A DNA stretch of 64,000 bases from Sanderia malayensis (lineage: Eukaryota; Cnidaria; Scyphozoa; Semaeostomeae; Pelagiidae), in contig RQOL01000660.1 of NCBI GenBank assembly GCA_013076295.1, positions 1,240,001 through 1,304,000 on the forward strand, in the 5' to 3' direction. This document shows, one piece after another, positions 11,319-21,289 of the stretch. Both the position numbers and the translations under genes were made by a program. Within the stretch, counting starts at the first letter, position 1; each line of letters opens with the position of its first letter. Under the pieces are notes generated by a model, which ran no database searches, was not told the DNA's origin, and saw only the letters and a list, made by a program, of their open reading frames with translations.

Positions 11319-14300
11319 ATGAAGGACGTGAAGAAGTTGCTTTTAATTTTGTATTTTTTTGTACAGTTGTACACAGCTTCCGCAAATGCTACCCATTTTG
11401 CAAAAGCATATATTTTCACAGTGAATACAACTAAAGTGGTAACAGAGGTAGAGCTGAATTTTCTATCCTTAGCTTTAGATTCTAATGTGATTGCAAAGGA
11501 TTTGGCCTATCCTCCGTTTACCTCTCCAAAGTTTCAAGCTTTATGCGAGGGGTTGGCAAAAATTAATATCGATGGCAGACCACATACTTATCTCAGGATT
11601 GGTGGCTCAACGGAAGATGATATCGTATTCAAATTAAATGGTCTTGATACGAACAGTGAGAAATATGTTTTAAACTCTACTGAATGGGATACGATAAATA
11701 TCTTTGCCATGAAATTTCAATGGAAATTGATATTTGGCTTGAACTCTTTGCTAAGAAGACATGATGGTTCATGGGATCCAATAAACGCAATTGAATTCAT
11801 GAGATATACAGCTTCAAAAGGATACCTCGTGAATTATGAGCTTGGAAATGGTAATTTTACTTTTATAATAAATTTACTTCCATGCTCTTCTACCCAGGGT
11901 GAATCTGACCTTCACTCTGCTCCGAAGATTTTTCTCCTGATATATTTTGTGCGCCATGAGCTCACTTTTTCCTGCGCCGAAACTGCTCCAGCCTGTGTCA
12001 GCCTGCGTCAGTATATAATTTACAGGAGACTTGTTAGCTCTCCTTTGCAGTAGATAGAAAAGTCTGCACTGAACGCACGCTTAGGCTACATCAAGTCAGT
12101 AAAAAACTTTGTCAGAGTGCCTTTTCAGTAAAAAGTATCCAGTAAGACACAGGATGATCAAAAATCATGAAATAAACCCAACAAATCTTTGCTTCTGCAC
12201 CAAAGTGCTGCGCCAAAGTAGATTGGGGCAATTCTCTGCGCCAAAACTTTGCGCCAAAAAAATGTCTACCTAGTGCTCTGCGCCGAAGATCTTCCGGAAA
12301 TAGGCACTCAGATTCACCCTGGTCTTCTACTAATCACAAAGTGGACTGATTGTTCTGGATAGCGTTGAAAATCGGAAACATAGCGAAACATAATAACTAC
12401 TAAAGCTTGTTTTGTTTCGCTGTGTTAGTTATTATGTTTCGCTATGTTTCCGATTTTCAACGCTATTCTGAAGTTCTGTATCGATCAAAGATTGTTCTAC
12501 TGATTATTCTCTGAAATAATTATCTTTTGATGTTATTCCTTACAGAACCAGACCTTTACTTGGGTCATCGTAACATCTCACTTCATCCTGACCAGCTTGC
12601 CAGGGATTTCGGGACATTGAAAGTGGTGATTGAAGAAGAATCGTCTGGTGCACCGATGATATTCGGTCCCGATGTTGCAACTCTGCATCGAGATGAATAC
12701 TTCAAAAAGTAAATTTTCTTGTTTTATTAAATTATATTGCAGTTGTAATTATTTAAAGCTCTTAAAACTATTGTTGACAATGATTTTTTTTTCAGATTTG
12801 TTACAAACATTGAAGAGGACATATTGAATGCCGTCACTTTTCATTTGTGAGTTAATCTGTGAAATTCTGTTTTTTTATCTTTATCATTGTACGCATTTTT
12901 TATTTTATGAGAAACCTAGCTCAAGCCCTACTAGTAAGAGTTTCTTAAATTTTCTATTGTTTTTTATTGTTAAGGAAAACAATAGAACAAAAGAATCTAT
13001 TGTAATTTAGCACAAATTCTACTAGTAAGTTTCTTATATAAAACAATAAACGTGTATGTACGCATGATAAATTAAGATCTCAACAATTGAAGCAAATTGT
13101 GTTTGCAACAGTCGTTGTTTAGCTGTATTCCTGTCATTTTGAGAACCTTCAGTATTATCCACGAAGTCATCTGTCTGAGAATTTCTGTTATTACTTTTCA
13201 GCTACTACGGTGCAAGTAAAAATGCGACTCTTCATAACTTCACAGACCCTGCTTACCTGGATATCTTCATGCAGAAAGCCAATGATGCAAAAAAGATTGT
13301 GGCAAGCTCTCCAACAACCAAAGACATTCCCATTTGGGTGGGAGAGACAGGAAGCACATATGGAGGAGGTGCCCACAACTTGTCTGATCGATTTGCAGCT
13401 GGGTTTTTGTACGTAAACTTGTTTGCTTTTTTGAGATGAGAGTCTTTCTAAGTATCATAAGAATAGAAGTTTATCATATTGTGAACTTGAGTGTTTATGA
13501 GTGTGATGTTTTAAGAGATACAGTAAAAGTTCCTCAGGGCCCATTTAATGTCCCAAAGGGGACTTATTAGAAAGGAGGCTTGGGTCGTTTAATAACATTC
13601 TTAAATGAACTTCGGAAAAATACTTTTATAAAATAACCAAAATAATTTCATGAGCTTTTATTCTCTAATCAATCACAATTTTGTCAAGTTCAAGATCAAG
13701 GAGGGGGGCATAATTCAAAATCTAAAAGAGAGGGAGGCATGATTCAAAATCTTGTTTTAAAGGAGGGGCTTATTGGAGAGGGTGCTTAATAGCTCTTTTA
13801 CTCTTCTCATCATTGGGCAAGTGAGAAAGGGTAATGAAAGATCACACTTATAAACAGCTCTGTGGATGATCTGTTAAACTTTATGACATAACTGAACAGT
13901 TAAACGCAAACATGTTCATGATAATGAGAGGAGTATCTTTCAAAACATTGTATCTGTGTAGACAATCCTGTTAGACCAGGCTATGATTGAGGGAAGGGTA
14001 ACCTGGAAGCAAACTTTTTTTACTGTACTTTTTAGTTGCAGGGGTGCATAGAGACAAATAAAAACTTTGGTAACCGCAAAGGAGTTGGCCTGTTTACCAA
14101 AATTTTATTTCTCTTAGAGTACAGTAAAAAAAAGTTCGCTTCCAGGTTACCCTTCCCTCAATCATAGACTGGCCTATGTTCATGACATGATAAACCTTCT
14201 AAATTCTCAACCCTGTTTTGTATACATCCTGAGTGTTGTGGTTAATAAATTTTCCTCTGATATATCTACTGATTGCTTCTTTAATAAAGCAAGTAAACAT

Positions 14301-17300
14301 TTCTGCCTGCTTTTTGTCTTTTAGGTGGCTTGATAAACTGGGCTTGGCAGCGCGTTTGAACATCAGTGTCATCATAAGGCAGACTTTGATGGGTGGGCAG
14401 TATGCCTTGGTGGACAAAGACTTGAACCCAACACCAGTAAACATATTATTGTTTATATTCAACATTTGTTTTATGTCAAGCTGGATCTATTATTTAAGCT
14501 TGTTAGATTGACAGCTGCCCATCTTAAATTCCTTTGTATCTTGAACATTTTTCTGTTTTAACTCATTTTGACTCAGTTATCAAATATTTTTACTGATGCC
14601 CTATGGTAAATCCTGGAATAAGCCCCCATCCTGATAATCATTTGCAAGGATATTGGGCCCAAGTTTCCAAACATTGAAGTTGTTTAGTGAATGTATTGCA
14701 AATAACAGCAAGCTCAAACCAATAACTTTATTGATTGGCTGCATCATATAGCTTTTATTTTGCTTAATATTGAACAATAATCAGACTAAAATTTTATTTG
14801 AGGATTTACAGTATTGTAACTTTATGGCCCTGATAGTTCAAAGACCTGATTATTTGGTCGCATCTGCTTAATCTACAATCTTGTCCACTTGTAGGATTAC
14901 TGGATATCTGTATTGTACAAACAGCTTGTTGGGTATCGTGTATTGAATGTCACCAACTCACTTCAAGCTAACAGGACTGTCCGTGTTTATGCACACTGTG
15001 TAAACACATATGGAGAGTAAGTTACTTTCCTTATTGATCATTCAACTGATTTTAGTTGCCTGGTGATAATAACACACTAATTGAAAACTATTTGGAGTGG
15101 GTATTCTCATACAGTGAACCTTGAAGAGGACCAAAATTAGGGGACAGAGTCCTTGGACATTTTTGATTTTTGCTAATTTTTCACACATCCTTCATCCCTC
15201 GCCTCCCCTAAACAATGTTTTCTCTAGAGACAGTCTTAAAGACAATATTGGCAAAATTGCAAAAAGGAGTACAGGAAGCTTAAACATGGTTGTTTTAATA
15301 TCATATATTGAATAAAATTAAAACTATATATTTGATCGCAAATTCCAGCTATCATTGACTCTGATGATCTCCTTTTTGCGATTAATCTTTACGATTAATC
15401 ATCATATTGACAAAGTTCTTTTCGCGCAATGACCCCAAGTTTCTGATTGAGCGAAGAACATTGTTTTAGGGGGTGGGGTGGAATGGTGCGCACAGGGATT
15501 GAAGATGCAGGAAGATGGTATTTTCATCAGACTTTTCAAGTGTCCCAAGGACTTTTGTCCCCTGTCACCTCGGGTAAACTCATCCTTTAAAATCCCACTC
15601 TTGTAGCTTACATGAAATGCATCAAATAACTATAAACGAGACAGTATTTATGGCGTACAATATTTATTGTATACAATGTTTAATTTAACAAATGGTTAAT
15701 TGTATTGCAAAGTAGTTTGAGGGAGCAGATGTTCAGTTGGTTACTTCATGAAGTTTGTTACGTCTGGTTTCCATACAGTCGTTGAGGGTCGCTGAAAGGA
15801 TTAAAAATCACACAGAGACATTGTCCAAAGTTGATTTTAATCCTTTGAGCGACCCTCAACGACTATATGTAAACCAGACTTAAGACCAGATTGCATCAAT
15901 GTTGTACTGCATGTTGTTTTATTGATGATTGCTTTTAGCTCGCGTAATTAAAATTGTAACTTGATTTATAGAAATTCTAACTTATCATTTTTGGACCTTG
16001 TTGCTTTTATGATTTCTCTTTTTCTTGTTTTTCAGTCATAAGTATGAAAAGGGGGCGATTACAATGTTTGCAATAAATTTGAATGCCACCGAAGATGCTT
16101 ACATAAATCTGACTGGATCATTGAAGGGACTGGGTGCTAGTCAGTATCTTTTGCAAGCGGCTGATGGTGACGTCACTAGCAAGTAAGTCAATCCTCTTCA
16201 ATGATTTGTCGATCGAATTTAGTACACTTCTTTTCTGAATTAGCGCCTCCATCTCAATCAATCGCCTTTCTAATTAGCGCCCCCATCTCAATTAATCGCC
16301 CTTAACGATGCGTCTTGAATAAGCACAGTGTGCTTATTCAAGACACACCGTTAATAAACTTTAATATGCACCAAGTGACAAATTGATGATGGTCATTTTG
16401 ATATACCGTAAATCCTCGAATAAGCCCCCACGTTCGAATAAGCCCCCACCTAAAAAATCATTTTTGCAAATAAGCCCCCCCCCCTCGAATAAGCCCCCAT
16501 GGGGTCTTATTCGATGGAAGCATAAGTGCAGAATAATATCTTAATTCGAGAAAGCCCCCACAGGACAATAGCTATACAGTATCACTTCCTTTGACTGGAG
16601 ACAAAAAAGCAAAAAGAAACGCGATTTTCGTGATGATAAACAAATTATACGTTTTGTTAGATCTTCACACAGCACTTTGTGAAAAAAGTTTAGCTGATTG
16701 AGAAAATTATGCCGTCTTTTTTCTGTCAACCTTTGAGGAAAAAGCAAAACTTTGAAATAAGCCCCCCCCCTCGAATAAGCCCCCACCCAAAAATTCATTT
16801 TTGCAAATAAGCCCCCGGGGGCTTATTCGAGGATTTACGGTACATAGTTTAAATTATTTTTATCGACTCGAGGTGAACAAAACATTAATTGGCATAACGG
16901 AGCAGTAGAACCCTTATCGAATGTAGTGTTTTGGACACCCTAGAGTTATCTAAATATAAATATTTGGGCTCTTTGGGGCCTAAATATTTGGGGCGCCTAC
17001 TAGTTTGGGGCTTAAGGGTGCATGCCGTGCGTTATACGCGACTGAAAACTTTCAACGGAGCAAATCTTTAACGCTATAATGCTATGCTATAAGCGCCCCC
17101 TTTGATCTGAATAAGCGCCTCTCTCGATTAAGTTTTTACCATATTTTGCCCGTGATTTTATATATTCGTTCCTTTTATTTCAAGGGACGTGATGTTAAAT
17201 GGAGTTGTCCTGGAAATGGTCGGTAATAAACTGCCGACATTGAAATCAGTGTCTGTCAAACAACCTTACTATCTCCCACCTTTGACGTATGGATTTTTTG

Positions 17301-17335
17301 TAATTAACAAAGCAAAGGCATATGCCTGTCTTTAG
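11319..17335 (+). CDS. HPSE: Heparanase (GH79 endo-beta-glucuronidase), 8 exons, complete
   Basis: Cleaves heparan sulfate chains; secreted/lysosomal. Exons: 11319-11850, 12546-12708, 12796-12846, 13202-13408, 14325-14436, 14895-15016, 16036-16182, 17185-17335; all phases agree, 494 residues. It has a signal peptide (LLLILYFFVQLYTASA), the first barrel strand, LRIGGS, IFGLNSLLRR, then ELGNEPD with the acid/base Glu (residue 178, at the exon 1/2 junction) and WVGETGSTYGGGA with the nucleophile Glu (residue 297). AAGFLWLDKLGLAAR and the C-terminal beta-sandwich (ITMFAINLN) follow, ending YACL. The segment between the first strand and FGLN is about 40 residues shorter than in human, so the excised linker of vertebrate heparanase appears missing. 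The ATG lies inside a transposon target-site duplication. Confidence 0.95.
11894..12322. mobile_element. hAT-like non-autonomous element in heparanase intron 1
   Basis: The ends ccagggtgaatctga and tcagattcaccctgg are inverse complements, flanked by the 8-bp duplication tcttctac (11886-11893 and 12323-12330). The 8-bp duplication and CAGGGTG-like termini resemble hAT elements. Internally it carries repeated ctgcgccaaa/gcgccgaag motifs. No ORF. Confidence 0.88.
12360..12465. mobile_element. 106-bp near-perfect palindrome (TA-flanked mini-element), heparanase intron 1
   Basis: The arms tagcgttgaaaatcggaaac…taataact are exact inverse complements around a short loop. TA occurs at both outer ends. 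A half-copy with the same gccatgtttccgattttcaa motif is at about 61085-61135. Confidence 0.8.
13525..13805. repeat. Degenerate AT/GGGCTTAATA-type inverted repeat, heparanase intron 4
   Basis: Begins acagtaaaagttcctcagggccc and ends gagggtgcttaatagctcttttactc, a loose inverted pair resembling the copies near 48884 and 55194. The body has several gggggcttattag / ggggcataattc motifs. Probably an old TA-flanked MITE. Confidence 0.55.
13981..14167. mobile_element. Inverted-repeat MITE in heparanase intron 4
   Basis: The ends ctatgattgagggaagggta and tacccttccctcaatcatag are inverse complements continuing through cctggaagc and actgtac-containing bases. 187 bp, no ORF. A clear target-site duplication was not found. 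Confidence 0.75.
14602..14813. mobile_element. TA-flanked MITE, CCGTAAATCCTCGAAT family (older copy), heparanase intron 5
   Basis: Begins tggtaaatcctggaataagc and ends gaggatttacagta. The body (gataatcatttgcaaggata…gctttattttgctt) matches the internal part of the copy at 46037-46311, so both are full-length relatives. Confidence 0.75.
15763..15880. mobile_element. Inverted-repeat hairpin element, heparanase intron 6
   Basis: Arms tctggtttccatacagtcgt…gggtcgctgaaaggatt and aatcctttgagcgaccctc…aaaccaga pair almost completely around a loop of about 30 bp. Non-coding. Confidence 0.8.
16404..16842. mobile_element. TA-flanked MITE, CCGTAAATCCTCGAAT family, 439 bp, heparanase intron 7
   Basis: The left end taccgtaaatcctcgaataa and the right end ttattcgaggatttacggta are exact inverse complements and TA is the terminal dinucleotide at both ends. 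Several aagccccc / gggggctt motifs repeat inside both halves. It is the longest copy of the family in the window. Confidence 0.88.
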
Positions 17336-18086
17336 CTTGGTAAGTCCACTGGTAATGTAAATATACTTTTTCATCAGTCATGCCCCCTAACAGACAAATA
17401 TTGATCTGTCCGGTTTTTTCGTGATGATCTGGGTTTATGTCCATCCCAAAATGCCTAACTTTAAAACAATAAGGTAGTTTTAGATCCCCAAAATAAGGAA
17501 CCGATTAAGAAACTTTTAGTACTAAGGCTGATCCAAGTTTCTTATAAAGCATTGCGTATGCTAGGATTTCAACTGTATGCATGCATGCGCAAATCTTGAA
17601 ATATATTTTATACTACAACATTTTGGGATAAATTTATCTTCTTGGAGTATGGTCCAAGTGTTCAACCACTGATCGGTATCAAATGGGTAATTATTTAATA
17701 TTGCTCCCTTGGCTATTTTGAATATAAACTATTTTTATTTTTGTGATTATTTAATTGTATTCACACACTAATTTGAATCAAATAGAGCATGGTACAAGTT
17801 AACATGTTTGCTGATTTTTGTATAACCACAAGAAGACACGTAACCAATTTTGTTTCTTATTTTAAATTCTATTAAAATAGGTTACTTGTTTTTAACTTTT
17901 AAAATCTGGTTTTAATTTTATATTAATATCTAATTTTGCTTTCAGCTTCTTTGAGAAACTGTGCAATGTTTGCACGAAAACATACTTCAGAGGTATGAAG
18001 GTGTATTAATTAAAATGTTTTATGATGTATTCAAATCATTTTGGGTGAAAATTAACGGTCCTCAGTGGGACTGTATTCGAGTTGAC
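17336..18086. other. Heparanase 3' flank
   Basis: AT-rich sequence after the stop codon. I see no canonical polyadenylation signal close to the stop and no further gene. Confidence 0.5.
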
Positions 18087-18747
18087 AATTGCAATAAATG
18101 AGAACTACTCTCTTTCAACCGGGTTTGAACTCATGACCATGTTGCTTCAAAGTTTTACCGGCGCAAACAAACGCGGGTATATCTGGCATGTCTTCCCGCG
18201 TGTCTTAACCAAATATGGCACTTGTTCGTACCCAGTCTACTTAGTCTTAAATATTCCGTGCACGCTGTTAAATGGTCTCTTTGATTCATTCTTCAGCTCA
18301 GATAAGAAGTGTTCGAACACGATCTGACTTCATTACTTCGAAGTTTCATGGGCCTAAGGCCTTTTGCTGCTTTCTTCGTCAGACCTACCTCACGTTGGTC
18401 ATCAAATTTCAAGTAACGATTTTTATTCTTCATTCTAATATATTCATGATATTGTTTTTCCAATTTATACAATGAAAACTACATTCAGCAATTTTATTGA
18501 GTTTTCGTTTTTAGGTCTTTGATATTAATAGAATTATTCGTTTTATTATCTTCTTTCCAGACATGCAAGGGGGAAAGCCATAGAAGAAAAATTCAATTGG
18601 ATGCCTGGCTTGCTTTTTCTATCAACGGTAATGAATATGTTTTACTTCATTCGTGCCCTTTTAGTTGTCTTCTTAGTTGCCAACCCGTTAAGTCATTTCT
18701 GTTATTTATCATTAATTTCTTACATATATATGCTGTCATTTTATTTT
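18087..18747 (+). repeat. Left arm of a large inverted duplication (broken coding copy)
   Basis: This arm is the inverse complement of 19795-20467 at high identity, including sequence that looks intronic. Relative to the right arm, the matching exon-like ORF is broken: the donor after exon 1 (GTGAGT) reads GCGGGT here, and a small deletion near 18320 puts TGA in frame. It therefore looks like a decayed copy of the hypothetical gene in the right arm. Confidence 0.8.
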
Positions 18748-18898
18748 TAGCTCCTGGCGGGGAAGATTTCTAAAGACCCGCAAAGTGTGCTGTTTAGTTA
18801 CCATCATGCAAGACTATCCAATACCTTGCAACAGAAGGTATTAAAACATTTTGTTATCTTTTTGCTAGAATATATGACTCTTTATTAAATTGTTCACT

Positions 18899-19440
18899 TT
18901 ATAAATCTGTTTTGGTTGGTATTCTATTATTTATGATTTTTTTTCGTTTTCTTACAGTGATTGGATTCTTAACGAAGAAGGCAGAACAACGGATATGAGA
19001 AGATGGCAAGGAGAGATATGGGAGGATTTCTTGGGGAATGGTATTCCCAGGGGAATTGGTATTCCCAGGTGAATTGGTATTCCCAGGGGAATTGGTATTC
19101 CCAGGGGAATTGGTATTCCCAGGGGAATTGGTATTCCCAGGGGAATTGGTATTCCCAGGGGAATTGATATTCCCTTGGGAATTGGTTTTCCCTTGGGAAT
19201 TGGTATTCCCTTGGGGTTGGAATTCCATCCTCCCAATTCTCTCTTCTTTGTCCTTGTCTGCTGCTTCCTTCACCTTTCTTCCCACCGCTTCTCCTTCCTC
19301 CCATGCAAACTCTGAAAAAGAGAGATAAATAACAAGTAAAAAACTTCAATTAAAAATTAGAGAAAAATAAAGAACAAGTACAAAAAAGCAGAGAAATAAA
19401 TACAATCACCTTTGATAAAAAATGTCAGCAAAGCATCCAT
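18899..19440 (-). CDS. Hypothetical protein with Asn/Ser/Pro/Gly hexapeptide repeats
   Basis: A possible two-exon reading frame: 19440-19410 and 19311-18899, 147 residues. The first exon gives MDALLTFFIK and ends in a GTGATT donor; the acceptor is ctttttcag. The second exon starts EFAWEEGEAVGRKVKEAADK, a charged helical stretch, then about ten six-residue repeats (NTNSPG/NTNSQG) encoded by the 18-bp tandem repeat, and a basic C-terminus. No known domain was recognised. All three frames of the 18-bp repeat are open, so the repeat part alone proves nothing. The pre-repeat part and the splice sites are the only positive evidence. Confidence 0.35.
19034..19217. repeat. 18-bp palindromic tandem repeat (ggaattggtattcccagg), about 10 units
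   Basis: Units follow each other head to tail with few changes; at the right end cccagg becomes cccttg. Each unit is itself nearly self-complementary (ggaat…attcc; ggtattccc/gggaatacc), so a single strand could fold into many alternative hairpins. 18 bp keeps every frame open. Confidence 0.9.
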
Positions 19441-19442
19441 TG

Positions 19443-20421
19443 TTAACTCCTCTTTTGTTCACGATGGCAATGGCTGGCCTTCTTCTTTATATCAAGGAAC
19501 TAAAAATAAAGCAAGGCATCATATATTCATCATATATATGAGAATTAAAGGATGTATCAACAATGTTTCGAGAGTCTTGTAACAAATTTTTGAATATGTT
19601 GACGAAACATGGTGCATGTAGTATTACCGAGTTTATATTGTCTGGTTTAGTTAAAGTAGTCAGATATAGGAGAGAAAATTATTTAATAATAAATATATTA
19701 AAAAGTAATAAGTAATACCCTTTTTATGTGTTATATTTCATCATCCTGTATTGCAACAAGGTGCCCATGGTTTATACCGAAATGAACCTCAAATAAAATG
19801 ACAGCATATAAATGTAAGAAATTAATGATAAATAACAGAAATGACTCAACAGGTTGACAATTAAGAAGACAACTAAAATGGCCTGCATGAAGTAAAACAT
19901 ATTCATTACCGTACCGTTGATAGGAAAGGCAAGCAAGGCATCCAACTGAATTTTTCTTCTGTGGCTTTCCCCCTCACATGTCTGGAGGAGACAATTCTAT
20001 TGATAAAACGAATAATTCTATTAATATCAAAGACCTGAAAACAAAAACTCAATAAAATTGCCAAATGTAGTTTGCATTTTATAAATAGCATAAATATAAT
20101 AGCATAAATATATTGGCATGAAAAATAAAAATCGTTACCTGAAATTTGATGACCAACGTGAGGTAGGTCTGACGAAGAAAGCAGCAAAAGGCCTTAGGCC
20201 ATTGAAACTTTGCAGTGATGAAGTCGGATAGAGCGTTCGAACACTTCTTATCTGAGCTGCTGAATGAATGAAAGAGAAAATTTAACAGCGTGCACGGAAT
20301 ATTTAAGGCTAAGCAGACTGGGTACGAGCAAGTGCCATATTTGGTTAAGACACACGGGAAGACATGCCAGATATACTCACGTTTTATTTTCGCGGATAAC
20401 ACTTTGAAGCAACATGGTCAT
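19443..20421 (-). CDS. Hypothetical 112-residue protein, four exons
   Basis: Phase-consistent exons: 20421-20381 (MTMLLQSVIRENK), 20259-20139, 20034-19915 and 19499-19443. The middle exons read SSDKKCSNALSDFITAKF… then VFDINRIIRFINRIVSSRHV… and FSWMPCLPFLST. Donors are GTGAGT, GTAACG and GTACGG; acceptors are attcag, ttttcag and ttttag. The protein is Cys- and Phe-rich in the middle and basic afterwards. I do not recognise a family. The left arm (18087-18747) is a decayed copy. The prediction rests only on splice signals and open frames. Confidence 0.35.
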
Positions 20422-20467
20422 GAGTTCAAACCCTGTTGGAAGAGAGTAGTTCTCATTTATTGCAATT
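19795..20467 (-). repeat. Right arm of the large inverted duplication
   Basis: Inverse complement of 18087-18747, arms about 660-670 bp, spacer about 1.05 kb. The outer boundary is at aattgcaataaatgag in both arms; the inner boundary follows tgtcattttattt. No target-site duplication was seen at the outer ends. Confidence 0.8.
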
Positions 20468-21289
20468 CTTAATTTTTAGTCAAATACAGAAATGTTTTAT
20501 TTCCCTGGATATCCACTAAAACTTTGATGAAATGAACAAATACCCAGGGAAACAAATAATTGCTTGGTTAGGGATTAAGTGTCAGACCTAAAACATCAAG
20601 TACTATGTAAGACAAACTTTTAATGGGTCAATTAAACAAGAATGTAATAAGGCAAAATTAGGAGAGGCAGAAAATAGTGGACCCTCTATAATAACTTATT
20701 AAGATAATCGCAAAAAGGATAAATAAATATCAAATGTCTTACCCAAAAAATAACTTGATGGTGTGGATCTTTAGTGTCAAAACGTAAGATGAATTTCCGG
20801 CAAAAGCACTCAACGTTGTGTGATGATAGAAAAATTACACTAATAGCTATACAATAATTTAATTAACTAAAAAAATTACTCCAGGATTACCGAATATTGA
20901 TTGTCCTATATTTAGATGCAAGGAAAAGATCAACCATGCAATTAAACTTTCTGATTTAAATCAGCTAGAATCAAATTGTATTTTATTTTGATTAATTATT
21001 TTGTTGTCCAAGTTTGCATATATTCCCAAACAATGTGATACAACGTGTTTTTGGGGTGCAGCATTTCAAATTTCACGTGGGACACCAACCCACAATAAAT
21101 TGAAAATAATCTATCAAAAGTCTTAAATTTCAGCTATAAAAATGCAATGTAAAAAGTGAACATTGTAGCTGTTTCTAGCTCAAGCCAGGCATAAGCAACT
21201 CACGACCGGGCAGTGTTACAAAATCACCCTCTTCTTGCTCTCTGAATTGTGGAAATTGTATCATTTTAACAAACCTCACTTTTGTAGTA
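20468..21289. other. AT-rich stretch, no gene seen
   Basis: Lies 3' of the M6PR-like gene on its strand, so it may include that gene's 3' UTR. No other ORF, RNA or repeat was recognised. Confidence 0.5.

Noticed and set aside
18969..19349. Several overlapping ORFs on both strands of the 18-bp repeat.
   Set aside because: All frames of this repeat lack stops. Only the frame with spliced non-repeat sequence upstream (18899-19440) was kept, at low confidence.
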